DNA of 64,000 nucleotides from Crossaster papposus (Eukaryota; Echinodermata; Asteroidea; Velatida; Solasteridae): the NCBI GenBank assembly GCA_037893245.1, contig JBAIAA010000532.1:372001-436000 (forward strand), read 5' to 3'. The position numbers were made by a program, and so were the translations under genes. This document shows, one piece after another, positions 13,301-23,300 of the stretch. Numbering within the stretch: position 1 is the first letter of the stretch; the number at the start of each line of letters is the position of its first letter. The notes beneath the pieces were generated by a model, which made no database searches, was not told the DNA's origin, and saw only the letters and a list, made by a program, of their open reading frames with translations.

Positions 13301-13572
13301 ACGAGTTGACCAATCTGCGTACGAGTTGACCAATCTGCGTACGAGTTGACCAATCTGCGTACGAGTTGTCCCGCGTACGAGTTGGTTCGCGTACGAGTTG
13401 ACCTGTTCCCTATACATGTGACTGGGTATAAAATAACGTCGCCACGTTCCGGGTCCACAGTGGCTAAACCTGACCCCGAATAGTCGGGTAAAATTCGCAA
13501 TTTTGAGAATAATTAAGAGAGATTATATATTTTTTTAATACGAGCCACTTTCACCTTTTAATAACTTACCAT
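1376..13572 (-). CDS. GAS8: GAS8/DRC4 nexin-dynein regulatory complex subunit (3' end outside window)
   Basis: Coiled-coil subunit of the axonemal nexin-dynein regulatory complex, which binds microtubules and controls ciliary beating. Coding exons in transcript order: 13572-13570 (ATG only), 11326-11219, 9896-9699, 8816-8610, 7720-7666, 6684-6479, 4217-4050, 2735-2649 and 1585-1376. All have AG/GT borders and compatible phases and give 414 residues; human GAS8 has 478. A lysine-rich N-terminus with [13 protein letters not shown] is followed by almost continuous heptad coiled coil. Conserved runs include [29 protein letters not shown] and [12 protein letters not shown]. Translation breaks off after TRKLE at a GTAAGA donor, so about 70 C-terminal residues are encoded left of position 1. 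The start exon is inferred: its ATG directly abuts a perfect GTAAGT donor and has A at -3. The gene is divergent from FA2H. Introns are full of MITEs; intron 1 carries a 16-bp minisatellite. Confidence 0.93.
1586..2272. other. GAS8 intron 8, no gene
   Basis: AT-rich intron sequence with a C homopolymer of about 22 bases at 1800-1820. No exon or clear repeat family recognised. Confidence 0.5.
2273..2640. repeat. MITE-C copy with expanded internal 21-bp tandem repeat
   Basis: Ends GGCCAATTTCAT...GAGCTGCTAAGCAC and GTGCTTAGCAGC...ATGAAATTGG define MITE-C. Between about 2446 and 2610 the TAAGCA core has expanded into about eight imperfect copies of GTGGTAAGCAAAACGTTTTT. The minus-strand frames across it are repeat artefacts. 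It ends about 10 bp from the GAS8 exon 8 donor. Confidence 0.8.
2951..3850. mobile_element. Non-autonomous hAT-like transposon with 8-bp target duplication
   Basis: Terminal repeats CAGGGTTGTAGCTA and TATCTACAACCCTG are flanked on both sides by the exact 8-bp duplication ATAATAAC (2943-2950 and 3851-3858). CAGGG-type ends with 8-bp duplications are typical of hAT elements. The interior has GCCGGCCGG-rich ends, TACGTACG simple repeats and a nested segment at 3214-3450 that recurs inverted at 53405-53660. No transposase is encoded. Confidence 0.85.
3865..4025 (-). repeat. tRNA-derived SINE head
   Basis: On the minus strand, TGGCCCAGTGGTTA fits a pol III A box and GGTTCAAACGC fits a B box, followed by the common CTTGGGCAAGACACTTAA core. 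It is a SINE fragment and not a tRNA gene; there is no foldable acceptor stem. Confidence 0.65.
4315..4892 (+). repeat. tRNA-derived SINE interrupted by a MITE-C copy
   Basis: The head has GTTCAGAGACCGCG and a perfect B box GGTTCGAGTCC at 4377-4387. The body resumes after 4662 with TCCTTAAGCAAGGCACTTAA, and the tail is GATACGTGTGCTATATAAGAACTGC-like, shared with the SINE at 26610-26958. MITE-C (4391-4662) sits inside it, so the SINE is older. Confidence 0.7.
4391..4662. repeat. MITE-C copy nested in a SINE
   Basis: Diverged copy bounded by GGGCCCAATTTAACGGCGCT and its complement-like AGCGCCATGAAATTGGGCCC. CCTGG-type sequence is repeated on both sides, consistent with a short target duplication. 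Confidence 0.7.
4909..5215. repeat. Dispersed repeat H with AGATTCTCCATC core
   Basis: Relatives lie at 23583-23830, 35385-35530 and 39512-39792. They share TTCTAGAAAGATTCTCCATC, and two end in GGGCCACCCT-like sequence matching TACAGGGTGG at the other end. Probably a decayed DNA transposon. Confidence 0.55.
5347..5589. repeat. MITE-C copy
   Basis: GGGCCCAATTTCATAAAGCT at the left and AGCTCTATGAAATTGGCCCC at the right, with TAAGCA-rich subterminal sequence. Intron 6 of GAS8. Confidence 0.8.
6030..6357. repeat. MITE-A copy
   Basis: MITE-A has ends TTAAAGGTAGGATACACCA and TGGTGTATCCTACCTTTAA with a probable TTAA target. Here the left end is diverged (AAAAGGTAGAACACACC). Confidence 0.75.
6847..6992. 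repeat. MITE-B copy, internally deleted
   Basis: MITE-B ends are TTAACCAGTTCGCGCC and GGCGCGAACTGGTTAA. This 146-bp copy is shorter than the usual 215-265 bp. Confidence 0.8.
7418..7632. repeat. MITE-B copy
   Basis: TTAACCAGTTCGCG on the left and GGCGCGAACTGGTTAA on the right, with the GTTTCGTTAAAAATAATCC subterminal sequence. It ends 34 bp before GAS8 exon 5. Confidence 0.85.
7960..8134. repeat. MITE-B copy, diverged left end
   Basis: The right end CGCAAACTGGTTAA is clear; the left reads TTAGCCAGTTCATG. It shares its final TTAA with the next element, starting at 8131. Confidence 0.65.
8131..8584. repeat. Foldback MITE-G made of GTAGTTGAACGTAGT repeats
   Basis: Terminal arms AAAGCGGTGGTCACATTTTA and its counterpart TAAGATTTGACCACCGCTTT continue inward with GGTCATGAACGTAGTTGAAC. 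The interior is degenerate tandem GTAGTT(G/A)(A/C)(A/C)C(G/C). Its right edge lies about 25 bp from the GAS8 exon 4 donor at 8609. Confidence 0.8.
8873..9433. repeat. Inverted-repeat element rich in AACCGAAACC
   Basis: Left AAAACCGACCGGAACCGAAA faces right TCGGTTTCGGTTCGAGTTCG. Both flanks are simple GGGTCGGGT and GGTTCGG-like repeats. No coding potential. Confidence 0.55.
9565..9672. repeat. Short foldback MITE, about 108 bp
   Basis: GACCTTATGCATAGCGACC...TTAGAGGGCA faces TGCCCTCTAAGATGGC...CATATGGTCTAAG; arms of about 35 bp. It ends about 27 bp from the GAS8 exon 3 donor. Confidence 0.75.
9995..10635. mobile_element. Inverted-repeat element with GTCTTGTTTGCAAGACGAT ends
   Basis: Near-identical inverted ends at about 9997-10015 and 10616-10634. 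A TTAACCCTAAC-bounded array is nested inside at 10016-10477. Confidence 0.65.
10016..10477. repeat. GAGGATTTTTGAGGATTGAG array bounded by TTAACCCTAAC ends
   Basis: Starts TTAACCCTAAC and ends with its exact inverse GTTAGGGTTAA. The interior is a degenerate mixture of CCTCAATCC, GAGGATTTTTGAGGATTGAG and GGGGTTTTCAAAAAA words. A structurally similar element with different words lies at 19180-19556. Confidence 0.7.
10798..11061. repeat. MITE-B copy
   Basis: TTAACCAGTTCGTGTCG to CCCGGCGCAAACTGGTTAA, in GAS8 intron 2. Confidence 0.8.
11404..12106. mobile_element. hAT-like element with CAGTGGCGTAACT ends
   Basis: CAGTGGCGTAACT at 11404 and AGTTACGCCACTG ending at 12106 are exact inverted repeats. 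The flanking octamers TTCCCAGG and TTCTCAAG match at six of eight positions, a decayed 8-bp duplication. A CAAGTCC-type element is nested at about 11640-11885. Confidence 0.75.
11640..11885. repeat. MITE-D (CAAGTCC) copy
   Basis: GTCGAGTCCACCACAAGTCC at the left and AAGGACTTGTGAACGGACTT at the right, with the internal CATTCCTTTGTCATTGTTCA motif shared with copies at 22977-23462 and 44095-44247. Confidence 0.65.
12687..13402. repeat. 16-bp minisatellite, about 44 copies
   Basis: GCGTACGAGTTGGACC repeats almost without change from 12687 to about 13258, with rare variants such as CCACGTAC at 12767 and GCAGACGAG at 13121. It then degrades into units ending TTGACCAATCT or TTGCCCC. A period of 16 is not a multiple of three and the unit lacks stops, so long frames appear on both strands; none is a gene. 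It lies in GAS8 intron 1. Confidence 0.95.
13570..13572 (-). other. GAS8: Proposed GAS8 initiator codon at the end of exon 1
   Basis: Exon 2 opens directly with PPKKK after a clear AG acceptor and has no initiator of its own in the right place. Upstream, the minus-strand string CCCAAAATGGTAAGTTAT supplies an ATG followed at once by the consensus donor GTAAGT, in phase 0 with exon 2, giving M-PPKKK. Human GAS8 starts MAPKKK, which fits. Transcript data would be needed to exclude another first exon in 11.33-14.2 kb. Confidence 0.6.
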
Positions 13573-14307
13573 TTTGGGTTACAAGAAAATCTGTAATTTA
13601 TTTGTAGTAAATTCCTCTGGTAAAAACTCTACCCACTGGCACTATAGATCGCCGACGTTGTTGTTCAGTGTTTGTTGATCATGGAAACGAGAAGGACCCC
13701 GGATGTTTTTTGCAGACCGTTGATAGTGTAGCACGCCCTCTATAACTAGCGCGAGTAGTAGTCTTGTTCCAATACGTTTAATTTGTGTGTTTTGCATGCA
13801 TTTTGTACACTAACGCACTTTGGTTGTGTAAATATGTAATCTTGTTGTTATTAAACCCATGGAGCTATAACCATAGACAAAAAAAACACTCCATGTCTAT
13901 GATTAAACCGTGGTCTTTAATTTAGAAAATATTCTTAATGATGGTTCTTTCTCCTTGATCTGTATGTACGTCCAGATGATTTACACACGTCTGCGCAGTT
14001 CGACCATTATTTCTCCATGGTTCGACAAATTAAAACCAACCCCGGGAATATTTTGACATTAACGCCCTCTGTTGATTGTCGCTGCAATAAATTCAAGGTC
14101 GTATGTTCAATCGGCTATCTAATCGATTGTATGTAAATTTTGAGAGGGCGCACTCGATCGTTTATGTGACGTACTTGCGTGCATGCGAATCGGATGTGAT
14201 GCAAGTTAGTTATGTTATTTTATGGTGATACATTGCATGTCAAAATTGTCAAAATTCTTCGAGTTTGTTATATTTAACGATTCTTTTGTACATTGAAGCC
14301 ACGTAAC
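13573..14307. promoter_or_regulatory. Divergent promoter interval between GAS8 and FA2H
   Basis: About 735 bp separate the proposed GAS8 ATG on the minus strand from the FA2H ATG on the plus strand, so both promoters must lie here or in unseen 5' exons. The stretch is non-repetitive compared with its surroundings. It contains an X-box-like site near the GAS8 side and CGCCCTCT motifs of the kind seen at MITE ends, at 13732-13741 and reversed at 14144-14150. I see no convincing TATA box. Confidence 0.45.
13674..13688. promoter_or_regulatory. X-box-like (RFX) motif upstream of GAS8
   Basis: GTTGATCATGGAAAC resembles the palindromic RFX X-box GTTGCCATGGCAAC, with mismatches in both halves. It lies about 100 bp upstream of the proposed GAS8 start codon, a usual position for X-boxes of ciliary genes, and GAS8 is a motile-cilium gene. 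The match is imperfect, so this is a suggestion only. Confidence 0.3.
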
Positions 14308-17300
14308 ATGGAACGTACTATAATAAGTACAGAGAAATTGGAGGAATGGAAGGGTGCTGGACGAGTTTGTTTGGTAAGAGAAGGCAGGGTTTTTGACGTG
14401 ACTGATTTTGTCGGTATGCATCCCGGTGGTGAAAAGCCTCTCCAGAACAACAATGGCCGTGATGTAACAACGTTGATGACAAGACCAAGCTCACACAAAC
14501 ACAGCACCAATGCCTATAAACTTATGGAAGACCACTATATCGGAGAACTTCAGCTACAGGTAGATATAGGCCTATTTTACACATTTATAACATCATTTAA
14601 ACTATCGTTACGGCAGCCGTAACACTGTGTAACGGGATAATGCACAAGACCGAGAGGATTGTTGATATCCCTAAACACAATCACAAACTGGTTTAATCAC
14701 AAACGTGTGATCAGCGCACAGGAGCCATCTTGCCAACCACGGCATGGTTTTACCCATAATGCACCATAAAGTATTGAGGGCATTAGACCCGTGAACGTGG
14801 CGTATATAACGCCACGGCATGGGTTGATGCATTACAAAAACATTCCCATAAACAATGCTATGTGATTGTATTCTCTTGATTGTATTGACGTCGGCATGAC
14901 GTCACCGGGCCTTGTTTCTTGTCTCTGATTGGTCAGTGGTGGCTGTTAGTTATCACCCCCTCTGGACTCAAAGGGGAATGAGTAGCAATGAATAGTGTTG
15001 TGGTCTATGTGAAAAAATCTAAGTAATTAATTATTGACTTTTGTCTATTAAACACTACACCAAAATATTTCCAAATTCCATTGTTTTATGAAGTAACAAA
15101 ATCTCCCACGATACACCGAAGAAAAAAAGTATTCATTTTTTTATTGATGTAAAAATATATAGAAAACACGTAATTCCCTGTACAAATTGAATGGAGGGCT
15201 TCCCCTTTGCCCGGCGGCGTGTGCAATAGGTGGAACAGCCTCCGACCTCAAGATTGTCCATTGTCGCCAACATTTCTTACCCTATTACTCTTTAGTGATA
15301 CACATTTACACCAAAAGCTCCCAAAATACAGCACCTTCCTTTTCCCAAGAAATTCCATGAAAAAAAGGTTGAGTCCGATATAAACGGTTGCCTTTTTGGT
15401 TCGCCGTGATTATCGGAATACCTTCGCAGGGTGCACCGAGTCCTTCACGTGAAAATGGCGATAGTGAAGACCATCCAGCTGAAACCAGACTTTTTGCCGC
15501 GCATGGTGACCTCGCTGAATGATGCGATTGACCCGAGGTCACCGTGCTCGGCAAAATGTAATGCTTCGTGGCGTTGTATACGCCTTGTTCACAGGTCTAG
15601 GAAGGCATAAGTATGGACGGCACAACTGGTCAATATTAAGTGTACAGGTACATGTATACGTATAATATGCCGCTACAACGCGACTTTTAACTGCTGTCAT
15701 TGTGATTACTGTATAACGTTTAGCTTGAGTAACTCCAGCTTACAGTGCTCATGTAACAGTGCTACCCAACTAACCCAACTAACCAAACTAACACATTGGG
15801 AGATTCGCATGTAGTGCTGGAGAATGAACGTATATTTACATCCAAGCGCGGGCCGGAAACGACACAAAAAAGTTCATTTCAAAATGGTTTCTTTTTTTCT
15901 AAGTTCTCAAACCCACATCAAAGCATGTACCTCATAGCGTGCAGCAGTCATTCACGAGTCATGACGCCAATGACTCATTTGAAACAGAATAACAGTTACT
16001 AAAAAGATGACAAATATTGACGATTTTGGTGGCCACTTCACAGAAATTGTGTTATGCTAAATTAAGAGTACCGTATGTATTAGTCCGAGTAACTAGGACC
16101 CAAATATCGCTTTTTTAACATCTGGACATGATCTTGCGATAGTAGGGTCCTAGGAAGTTCAATTGGGTTAGAGTTTACATTTAAATCGAAATGCCACTTT
16201 TCCTAAATGTTTGCCCAAAGAAACATCAGATTTCTCCCTCAAAACAACCACAAAAGTACACATCGAGATACGAGTACACATCAACAATTAAGATTGTGGT
16301 ACTAAGATTTACTTACGATTTGGATAAAAAGCAATGCGATGCGTGTTGGTCGCGCGTGGTACCAACACGCATCGCATACCGACACGGCAGCAAAGTGCCA
16401 AGGCAGCTTGCGGAATTAAGCTGGAAATTTCATGTGCAGATGTTAAAAAAGCGATATTTGGGTGCTACTGTAGTTACCATGGACTACGTATGTACAGAGT
16501 CCGAATAATTTTATGACTGTCTTGTGAATTAAAGAGACCAATATTATAATGGAAATCGAACTACTAAGATTATTCATCACTGTCACACCTCCTTCAAAGA
16601 ATAAGCGTGTGCCTGTTGTAAATCTAACCACATAAGTGTAACTGTAAGGTGTTGTGATCCAGAAAGCGTAATTGCCTGTGTTTGTTTGGGTTTCAAAGCA
16701 CTCAAAATTCCTAGTTTGGGTAATCCATAATCAACGAAACATGATCTGTACTTTTAAATGCTACCTTAGGCTTCCTCCAACACCTCCATTGTTTCGTTTG
16801 AGCAACACGAAATCCGAAGCAATGACGTGGGAACTTTGTTTTGCGTACATGTATACAAATATTCTTATCGCATATCGCGTTGTACTGTACGTAATCGCAT
16901 TCGCTACCAAAATAAGCATGTAACATGAATATTTATATTCTCAATTCGTAACCAATCAAACTGCGGCATAAATAATCATTCATATTTTCTTGATTCTTAG
17001 CTAATCGAAGTGCTCTGTCCAAATTCGGTCGTTTTTGTGCACAACGGAAATTACAGATTACTCAAGTCGGTAATTCGGGCACATGCATCTTTGGGGTCAA
17101 GGTTGCACAGAAAATTTCTATATGTGACCCGCTCCAGGACATGTATTATGTCACACAAACGTGAAATTGAGTTATATACAAAGTTGGAAAGCCCACAATT
17201 TGGTGTACAATAGAGCTGCATAGCCCCTCCCATTTTTGAGATATGATGTGTTTACATATTGATTACTTCCTTGGAGTTCAAATTACACAACTGAGAAAAC

Positions 17301-20300
17301 AGGCTTTGTATTGTACATGTACAATGTAGTAGGCTCTGTTGTAGTACATGTACAACAGAACGATGCACACAAAATGGTCGGTTTTCACACTTTATTCATC
17401 AAAATCAACATTTCTTTTAATGAAATCGGAAACTGTAGGTTTTAAAGATGTCATTCATGACAAACAAATGAAAATCACTTTTTGATGAAATGTTCACCTT
17501 GTCAATATTGATTGGGCTCTAACATGAGGCTCTTAATGCACAGCGCGACTTAATACACCTTTTCGCAGAGCGGGACACATATATTATACACTACTGGAAA
17601 TGCGGTAGATGAACAGTGTCAATCGCGGCGCACAGGCGGACTAACGACCAATTGCCGACTTGATTTCAATTCTACGCGCCTCATTGAAAATACGCCCGAA
17701 TGTCTATTTCGTCTTTACCTAAAGTGCGGCGATTGTTTGTATGTTAGTTTTGTTTTGAATGTTTAACTTCTACATGCTTTTATGGATTTTGATGAAACTT
17801 GGATGCAGTGATCCTTGAGTGAGATGACACAATTATTCATCGGATTCCTGAAGTCAAAGTTCATGTCGGTAGGGGGCATTTTAGATCATTAACACTTTTT
17901 TTAAGAACACGAAACAACATCGACTGCAGGAAAAGGCAACACTAGCAATCTGAGGATCACTTGTTACCATTAATTTTGACATGATCTGGCTCAGAAAATC
18001 TTTATTATCAGGGGCCAATCTCACGGAGCTGCTAAGCACAAACATTTGCTTAGCACAAAAAAGTCTTGCTCATTAAAAACAAGTAATCAGCCAAAATTCT
18101 ACGTGTTTTTCATGCTAAGCAAAAAACAATAAAGATCACGTGAAAATTTGGTCTGTAACCTTGTTTTTACCAAGGACAAATTTTCATGGATTTTTGTGCT
18201 TAGCAGCTTCGTGAAATTGGCCCCTGATTTTGACACATAAACAAAAAAACATTTCAATACATGTACGTACAGGTATGTACATGTACATACAGGTCTGCAG
18301 ATATCCAAGATTAAAAATGATGGTACGTGTAGGCCTACTTGATGTCAAACGACTTTGCTATCAGTAAACTTGACCGCAAACCATTTGGCAAGCCTTACAT
18401 GTATAAGTTGGTTATTTGCCAAGTTTTTGTTTGTACAGGTCCAGGTCCACAAATAAATCCTTGTGTTGCGTCAATGTTTGAATTAATGTAGTGTAATCGC
18501 CCCGACCCTATTTGTTCCTCAAGATTTGTTTGCTAAATGCAACAGTCTTTAGAACGATGACTCATATAAGTTTTGTGCTAAAATAAATCACAGTCCAACA
18601 CACCAAGTTGTTGGGTGTATACATCAAAGGACTTGCTTGCTAAATCCAACAGGATCCTGTGTCTTATTTGTCTGTTTGCTGCTGGATCCAACAGATTCAA
18701 ATGCGATTCTAAATGCTTTCCGGAATATGTACTAAAATGGGTTTACTGCTCAATCCAACAGGGCCAAATGGTAATGTAAATTTGTTGGATCCTGTTTGAT
18801 TTAGCAGGGTTAGGGTTATCTATACTGCCTTTTACTGAGAACTGGACGAAATCTGCCAAACTCAGTCACTCACTCTGCTTCCATTAAAGTGATGGTTGGT
18901 TTTGATTTTAATGAATTTAATGTTATATGTACACTGTACAACAGCTTTTGTGATGCAGTGACGTAGCGAAGGAGGGGGGGGGGGGCTGGGGGGGCATTTC
19001 CCCCCACAAATTACCGGTTCCCCCCAGGTGCCCTCCCACAAAAAGACATACATATGCCCATTTTCAAACCAAATTGAGACTCAACAGGCCATATACTGGT
19101 GCCCCCCACCCCCCCCCCCCCCCCCCCCTCCCCCCCCCCCCAACGAGATGCTGATGCCCCCTGTTGATTTTTATGAACGTTAACCCTAACTCCCTCACCC
19201 CTTTTACTAGAAAGTATCCTGAATCCGCCACAGTCCACCAATTTTGGTTTGCAAAAACTGCTGGTGTCCTGAGTCCATCAGACTCCACCAGTATACATTC
19301 TGGAGAGATCCTGAGTCCATCATTCTTCACCAGCAAAAGACTGTGACGGATTCAGGATACCTAGGTGGCATACACAAAATTGCAGTGCGTTTCTCCATAG
19401 AGTCCATCACAGTCCATCACCTGAATGTCTGAATCCTGAATCCATCACACTCCTGCAGTAACGCTAGGCTTAAAATCCTCAATCCATCACACTCCTCCGC
19501 TAAAATCCTCCAAAACAGGAAATTGATTTTGATGGACTCAGGGTGGTTAGGGTTAATGGTATGTACACTGTACAACAGCATTCGTGATGCAGTGGCGTCG
19601 AAAAGGGGGGGAAGGGGGCGGGCCTGCGGGTGCATGTGCCACCCTACAAATTCCCGGTGACCCCAAGGTGCCCTCCCACAAAAAGACATAACATGTATGC
19701 CCATTATTTCCCAAACCAAACAGAGACTCAACAGACCATAAGCTGGTGACCCCCCCCCCCCCCCCCACCCCCCACGAGATGCTGTTGCCCTCTGTGCCTC
19801 CCCCCCCCCCCCCCCCCCCCCCCCCACTGAATTTGTTTTAGCTATGCCACTACCGTGATAGACAAAATCAATCAGATTCCAATCATTGGTTCAGTTTATC
19901 ATAATCCATCAAAAAGTATTTAGCTTGGGCCTTAACCAGTTCGCGCCGGGATTATTTTAACATCGCCGAGCCGACGGGCGGGATTATTTTTAACGAAACT
20001 CGATCCGAAGCGGGTTCAGGCTGATAGTGCCGGGAAGCAAACCCACGCATTTCCGGCCTTGCGCGCTGCTGACATACATTTCCGAACTTGAACTTGGCGT
20101 GTTTATGCGTCATCCGTTTTGAATTTGGGAATTTTTTTGCGTTTATATACGTCATCTGGCGCGAACTGGTTAAGGACCAAGTCCCCTAAATCTTTTTGAT
20201 AGATAGATTTTGCCGGATTTCTAAAGGTTTAAAGGTTATTAAAGCCTACACTGTACATGTATTCTGTAGTTGTTGTTGTTGAGTATGTTTGTATAACAAA

Positions 20301-23300
20301 TTGACATGTACATGTATGCATTGTGCTTTTCAGAATGGTGCAGCATCCAGTGTTATAAACCCTCATACAGTCAGCGATGATCAGCCTACCCAGCTGAATG
20401 GTCACATGACAAATGGTAGCTCAAGCCACAAAAAGGTTAGTTTGCTTTTGTGCTGCAAAGGTTATACTTTTTTGATCAATGTTTGTAACATTTTGAGATT
20501 CAATTTTGTCTAGGTTTAACCCTAACTCTCTTTCAAGCTCTTTGTAAAGCCCCGTCTCACCTGATAGCCACTACCCATCCAACTGAAACTTTCATTTGTT
20601 AAAGTACCGGTACATGTACTATATCCAATCTACATTTGGTATGAAATTTAAGTGGGTATTGCTACTCAACCTGAATTATAGGCTTGTTAAAAAAGCATAT
20701 ATTCATGTGTCAATATATGCAATTTTTTTCAAAGTTTGTTGACCCTTGTGCAAACGAATGCCTTAATGTGTTTTTTTCACAGTTAGAAATATTTGGTGTT
20801 ATGGCCTATCTGAGAAACCCCCAGAACTGATTTTGTTTTTATAATTTGGCTTGTAAATTTTATCAAGTTAGTGAACTTTGGACTAAATAGCATATGTACC
20901 GGTACATAATTTTTTGAAGCTCTTTGAATGGTCTATATTTTATAAAATAAAATTAAAATCGTAGCGTGATGCATGGAGAAATACATAACAAAATGACGTT
21001 TTAACTTGAATTATAAAAATTATAAGAATTATAAAAGTTAGTTTGAAAAAGTTTGCCTTTAAGCTTTTGTAATTCTTTTTTAGAAAAACGTCGGATTTAA
21101 ATAATGTATGTGTACTAATTTAATGCACACTATCTATAATCTAGCTCTTATACCTGTACCGGTATGTGTGTATATGGGTTTTTCTATAAATAATGGGTCC
21201 AAAGTGGGACATTAATATTTGTCTGGATGCAAAATATTTGTAAGACTGGTTGGTCTTTTAGTCCTTCAAACATGATTTGTTTTATTTTTCCGACTAGGTT
21301 TTTTTTTCCTTGCATGACGAAAAACATGGTTCACCTTGTACGTAACAGGGACTACAGTTTGTTATGTGTGAAATTGGTGACTAATTTGTGCCATATTTCT
21401 TTTGGTTTCCATTGAAAATGTCAAAAAATCATAAAGAAGTAAAGATACTGTCTGTTATGAATATTTGAATTTCCAGTGACAGGCTTACGAAATATATGGC
21501 AAATAAGTTAACTAGATTCACGCGTAAAAGGGACGCCAATGTTCGTTACGGATTACGGTTTGAAGCAAAATATCTTGGCTTTATTATGTTGGCTTTCTTT
21601 GAAAACTTCTTAATTCTATACATTTTATAAGCTAAGAAATGGTGGAGTCCAGCTGTTTAGTGCACAGTTTAAAGGTAGGATACACCAATGGTAATTGCTT
21701 AAATTATCATGAATGGGTGGATTTGGGGGGTTGTATTTTATAGTAAATATCGTTTAACTGACCTGTCTAAAGTTTTACCAATATGGATGCTGAGAAAAGC
21801 AAGAAAAAGGCGTTTGTTTTCAACTGGCGTTAGGCAATAGTTTTTATGTTGTTCTTGTTCTTTTTCATGATCGCCGTCCGGCGATTGTGATTTTTTTTTT
21901 AACCAGTTCGCGCCGAGATTATTTTAACATCACTGAGCCGAGGCGCAGAATTATTTTTAACGAAACTTGTTCCGAGGTGGGGGAGTTCAGACCGATGGTA
22001 CCGGGAAGCACACCTGCGCATTTCCGGCCTTGCTCGCTGCAGACAGACATTTCCGGCCTTGCTCGTGACGTGTTTATGCGTCATCCATTTTTAATCTTGG
22101 GAAAACTTTGCGTGTATACGTCCTCAGACGCGAACTCGTAATTTAGTTTTTCTGAACACTTACAGAATATCTATATCTAATAATAATTTTGCGTGATTTT
22201 GCTGGATGCCTACAATCATTGTTCACTTTCAAATAAGTAAGATATTTTCGAATAATTCCGTAGTAAACAATTGTCGATATCTGCAATTGGTGTATCCTAC
22301 CTTTAATAGCACAGCCACAGGGTGGTGTTGGGATTTGCAAGGATGAAGAAGGTTTATAGTATATAATCACCAAGAGGAGTTAGGTTTAATGATTGCTCCA
22401 CAATTTCCTTATTGCCTTTAGGAGTTGGTTGACTACAGTAAACCAGTCTTGTGGCAAGTCATCAACCTGGGCGACAAGTATTACGAGTGGACCCACCAGC
22501 CTATAAGCAGAGATTCCCTACGCCTCTTCCATTATGACCTGCTGGAATACTTCTCCACAGCCAGTTGGTACGCCGTGCCAATCACCTGGATCCCGTTTAT
22601 GTTGATAGTGTGTTGGTTGGCCATTCAACAGTGGCAGGGAGTCACCATGTTCTCCAGCGTGTTTAGTGGAGGTAAACCTCAAGTTGTCAAGATTAAGATC
22701 GACAATCTAAGGTCCTTGACAAATGTGACCCAGCACGAGTAAATGAGACACTTTGAGGCAAAAATAAAATTAGAGATTTTGATTTCATCATTTAAAGCTA
22801 AACAAGCTTTAAATGATGGAATCAAAATCTCAATTTTTATTTTTGCCGCAAAGTGTTTCATTTACTCGTGCTGGGTCACAAATGACATGTGCTTGTGAAC
22901 TTTGGGGCAACACATGTAATAAACAACATTGTGTAAACCATTAGACTTCCATTACACTTTAACTTTATTACAGAGTTTTATTTTATTCCCTGCAAGTCCT
23001 TTCACAAGTCCTTTCACAAGTCCTTTCACAAGTCCAGTCGCAAGTCCTTTCATAAAGCCAGTCGCAAGTCCTTTCATAAAGCCAGTCGCAAGTCCTTTTA
23101 TAAAGCCAGTCACAAGTCCTTTCATAAAGCCAGTCGCAAGTCCTTTCATAAAGCCAGTCGCAAGTCCTTTCATAAAGCCAGTCGCAAGTCCTTTCATAAA
23201 GCCAGTCGCAAGTCCTTTCATAAAGCCAGTCGCAAGTCCTTTCATAAAGCCAGTCGCAAGTCCTTTCATAAAGCCAGTTGCAAGTCCTTTCATAAAGCCA

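Noticed and set aside
12537..13500. Long open frames of 217-293 codons on both strands
   Set aside because: They all translate the 16-bp minisatellite, which has no stop in any frame.
14293..14307. Upstream TTG start extending FA2H by five residues
   Set aside because: Not an ATG; the ATG at 14308 has a strong context and suits the family N-terminus.
19011..19336. Gly-rich frames near 19.1 kb
   Set aside because: They come from poly-C/poly-G tracts in a decayed transposon.
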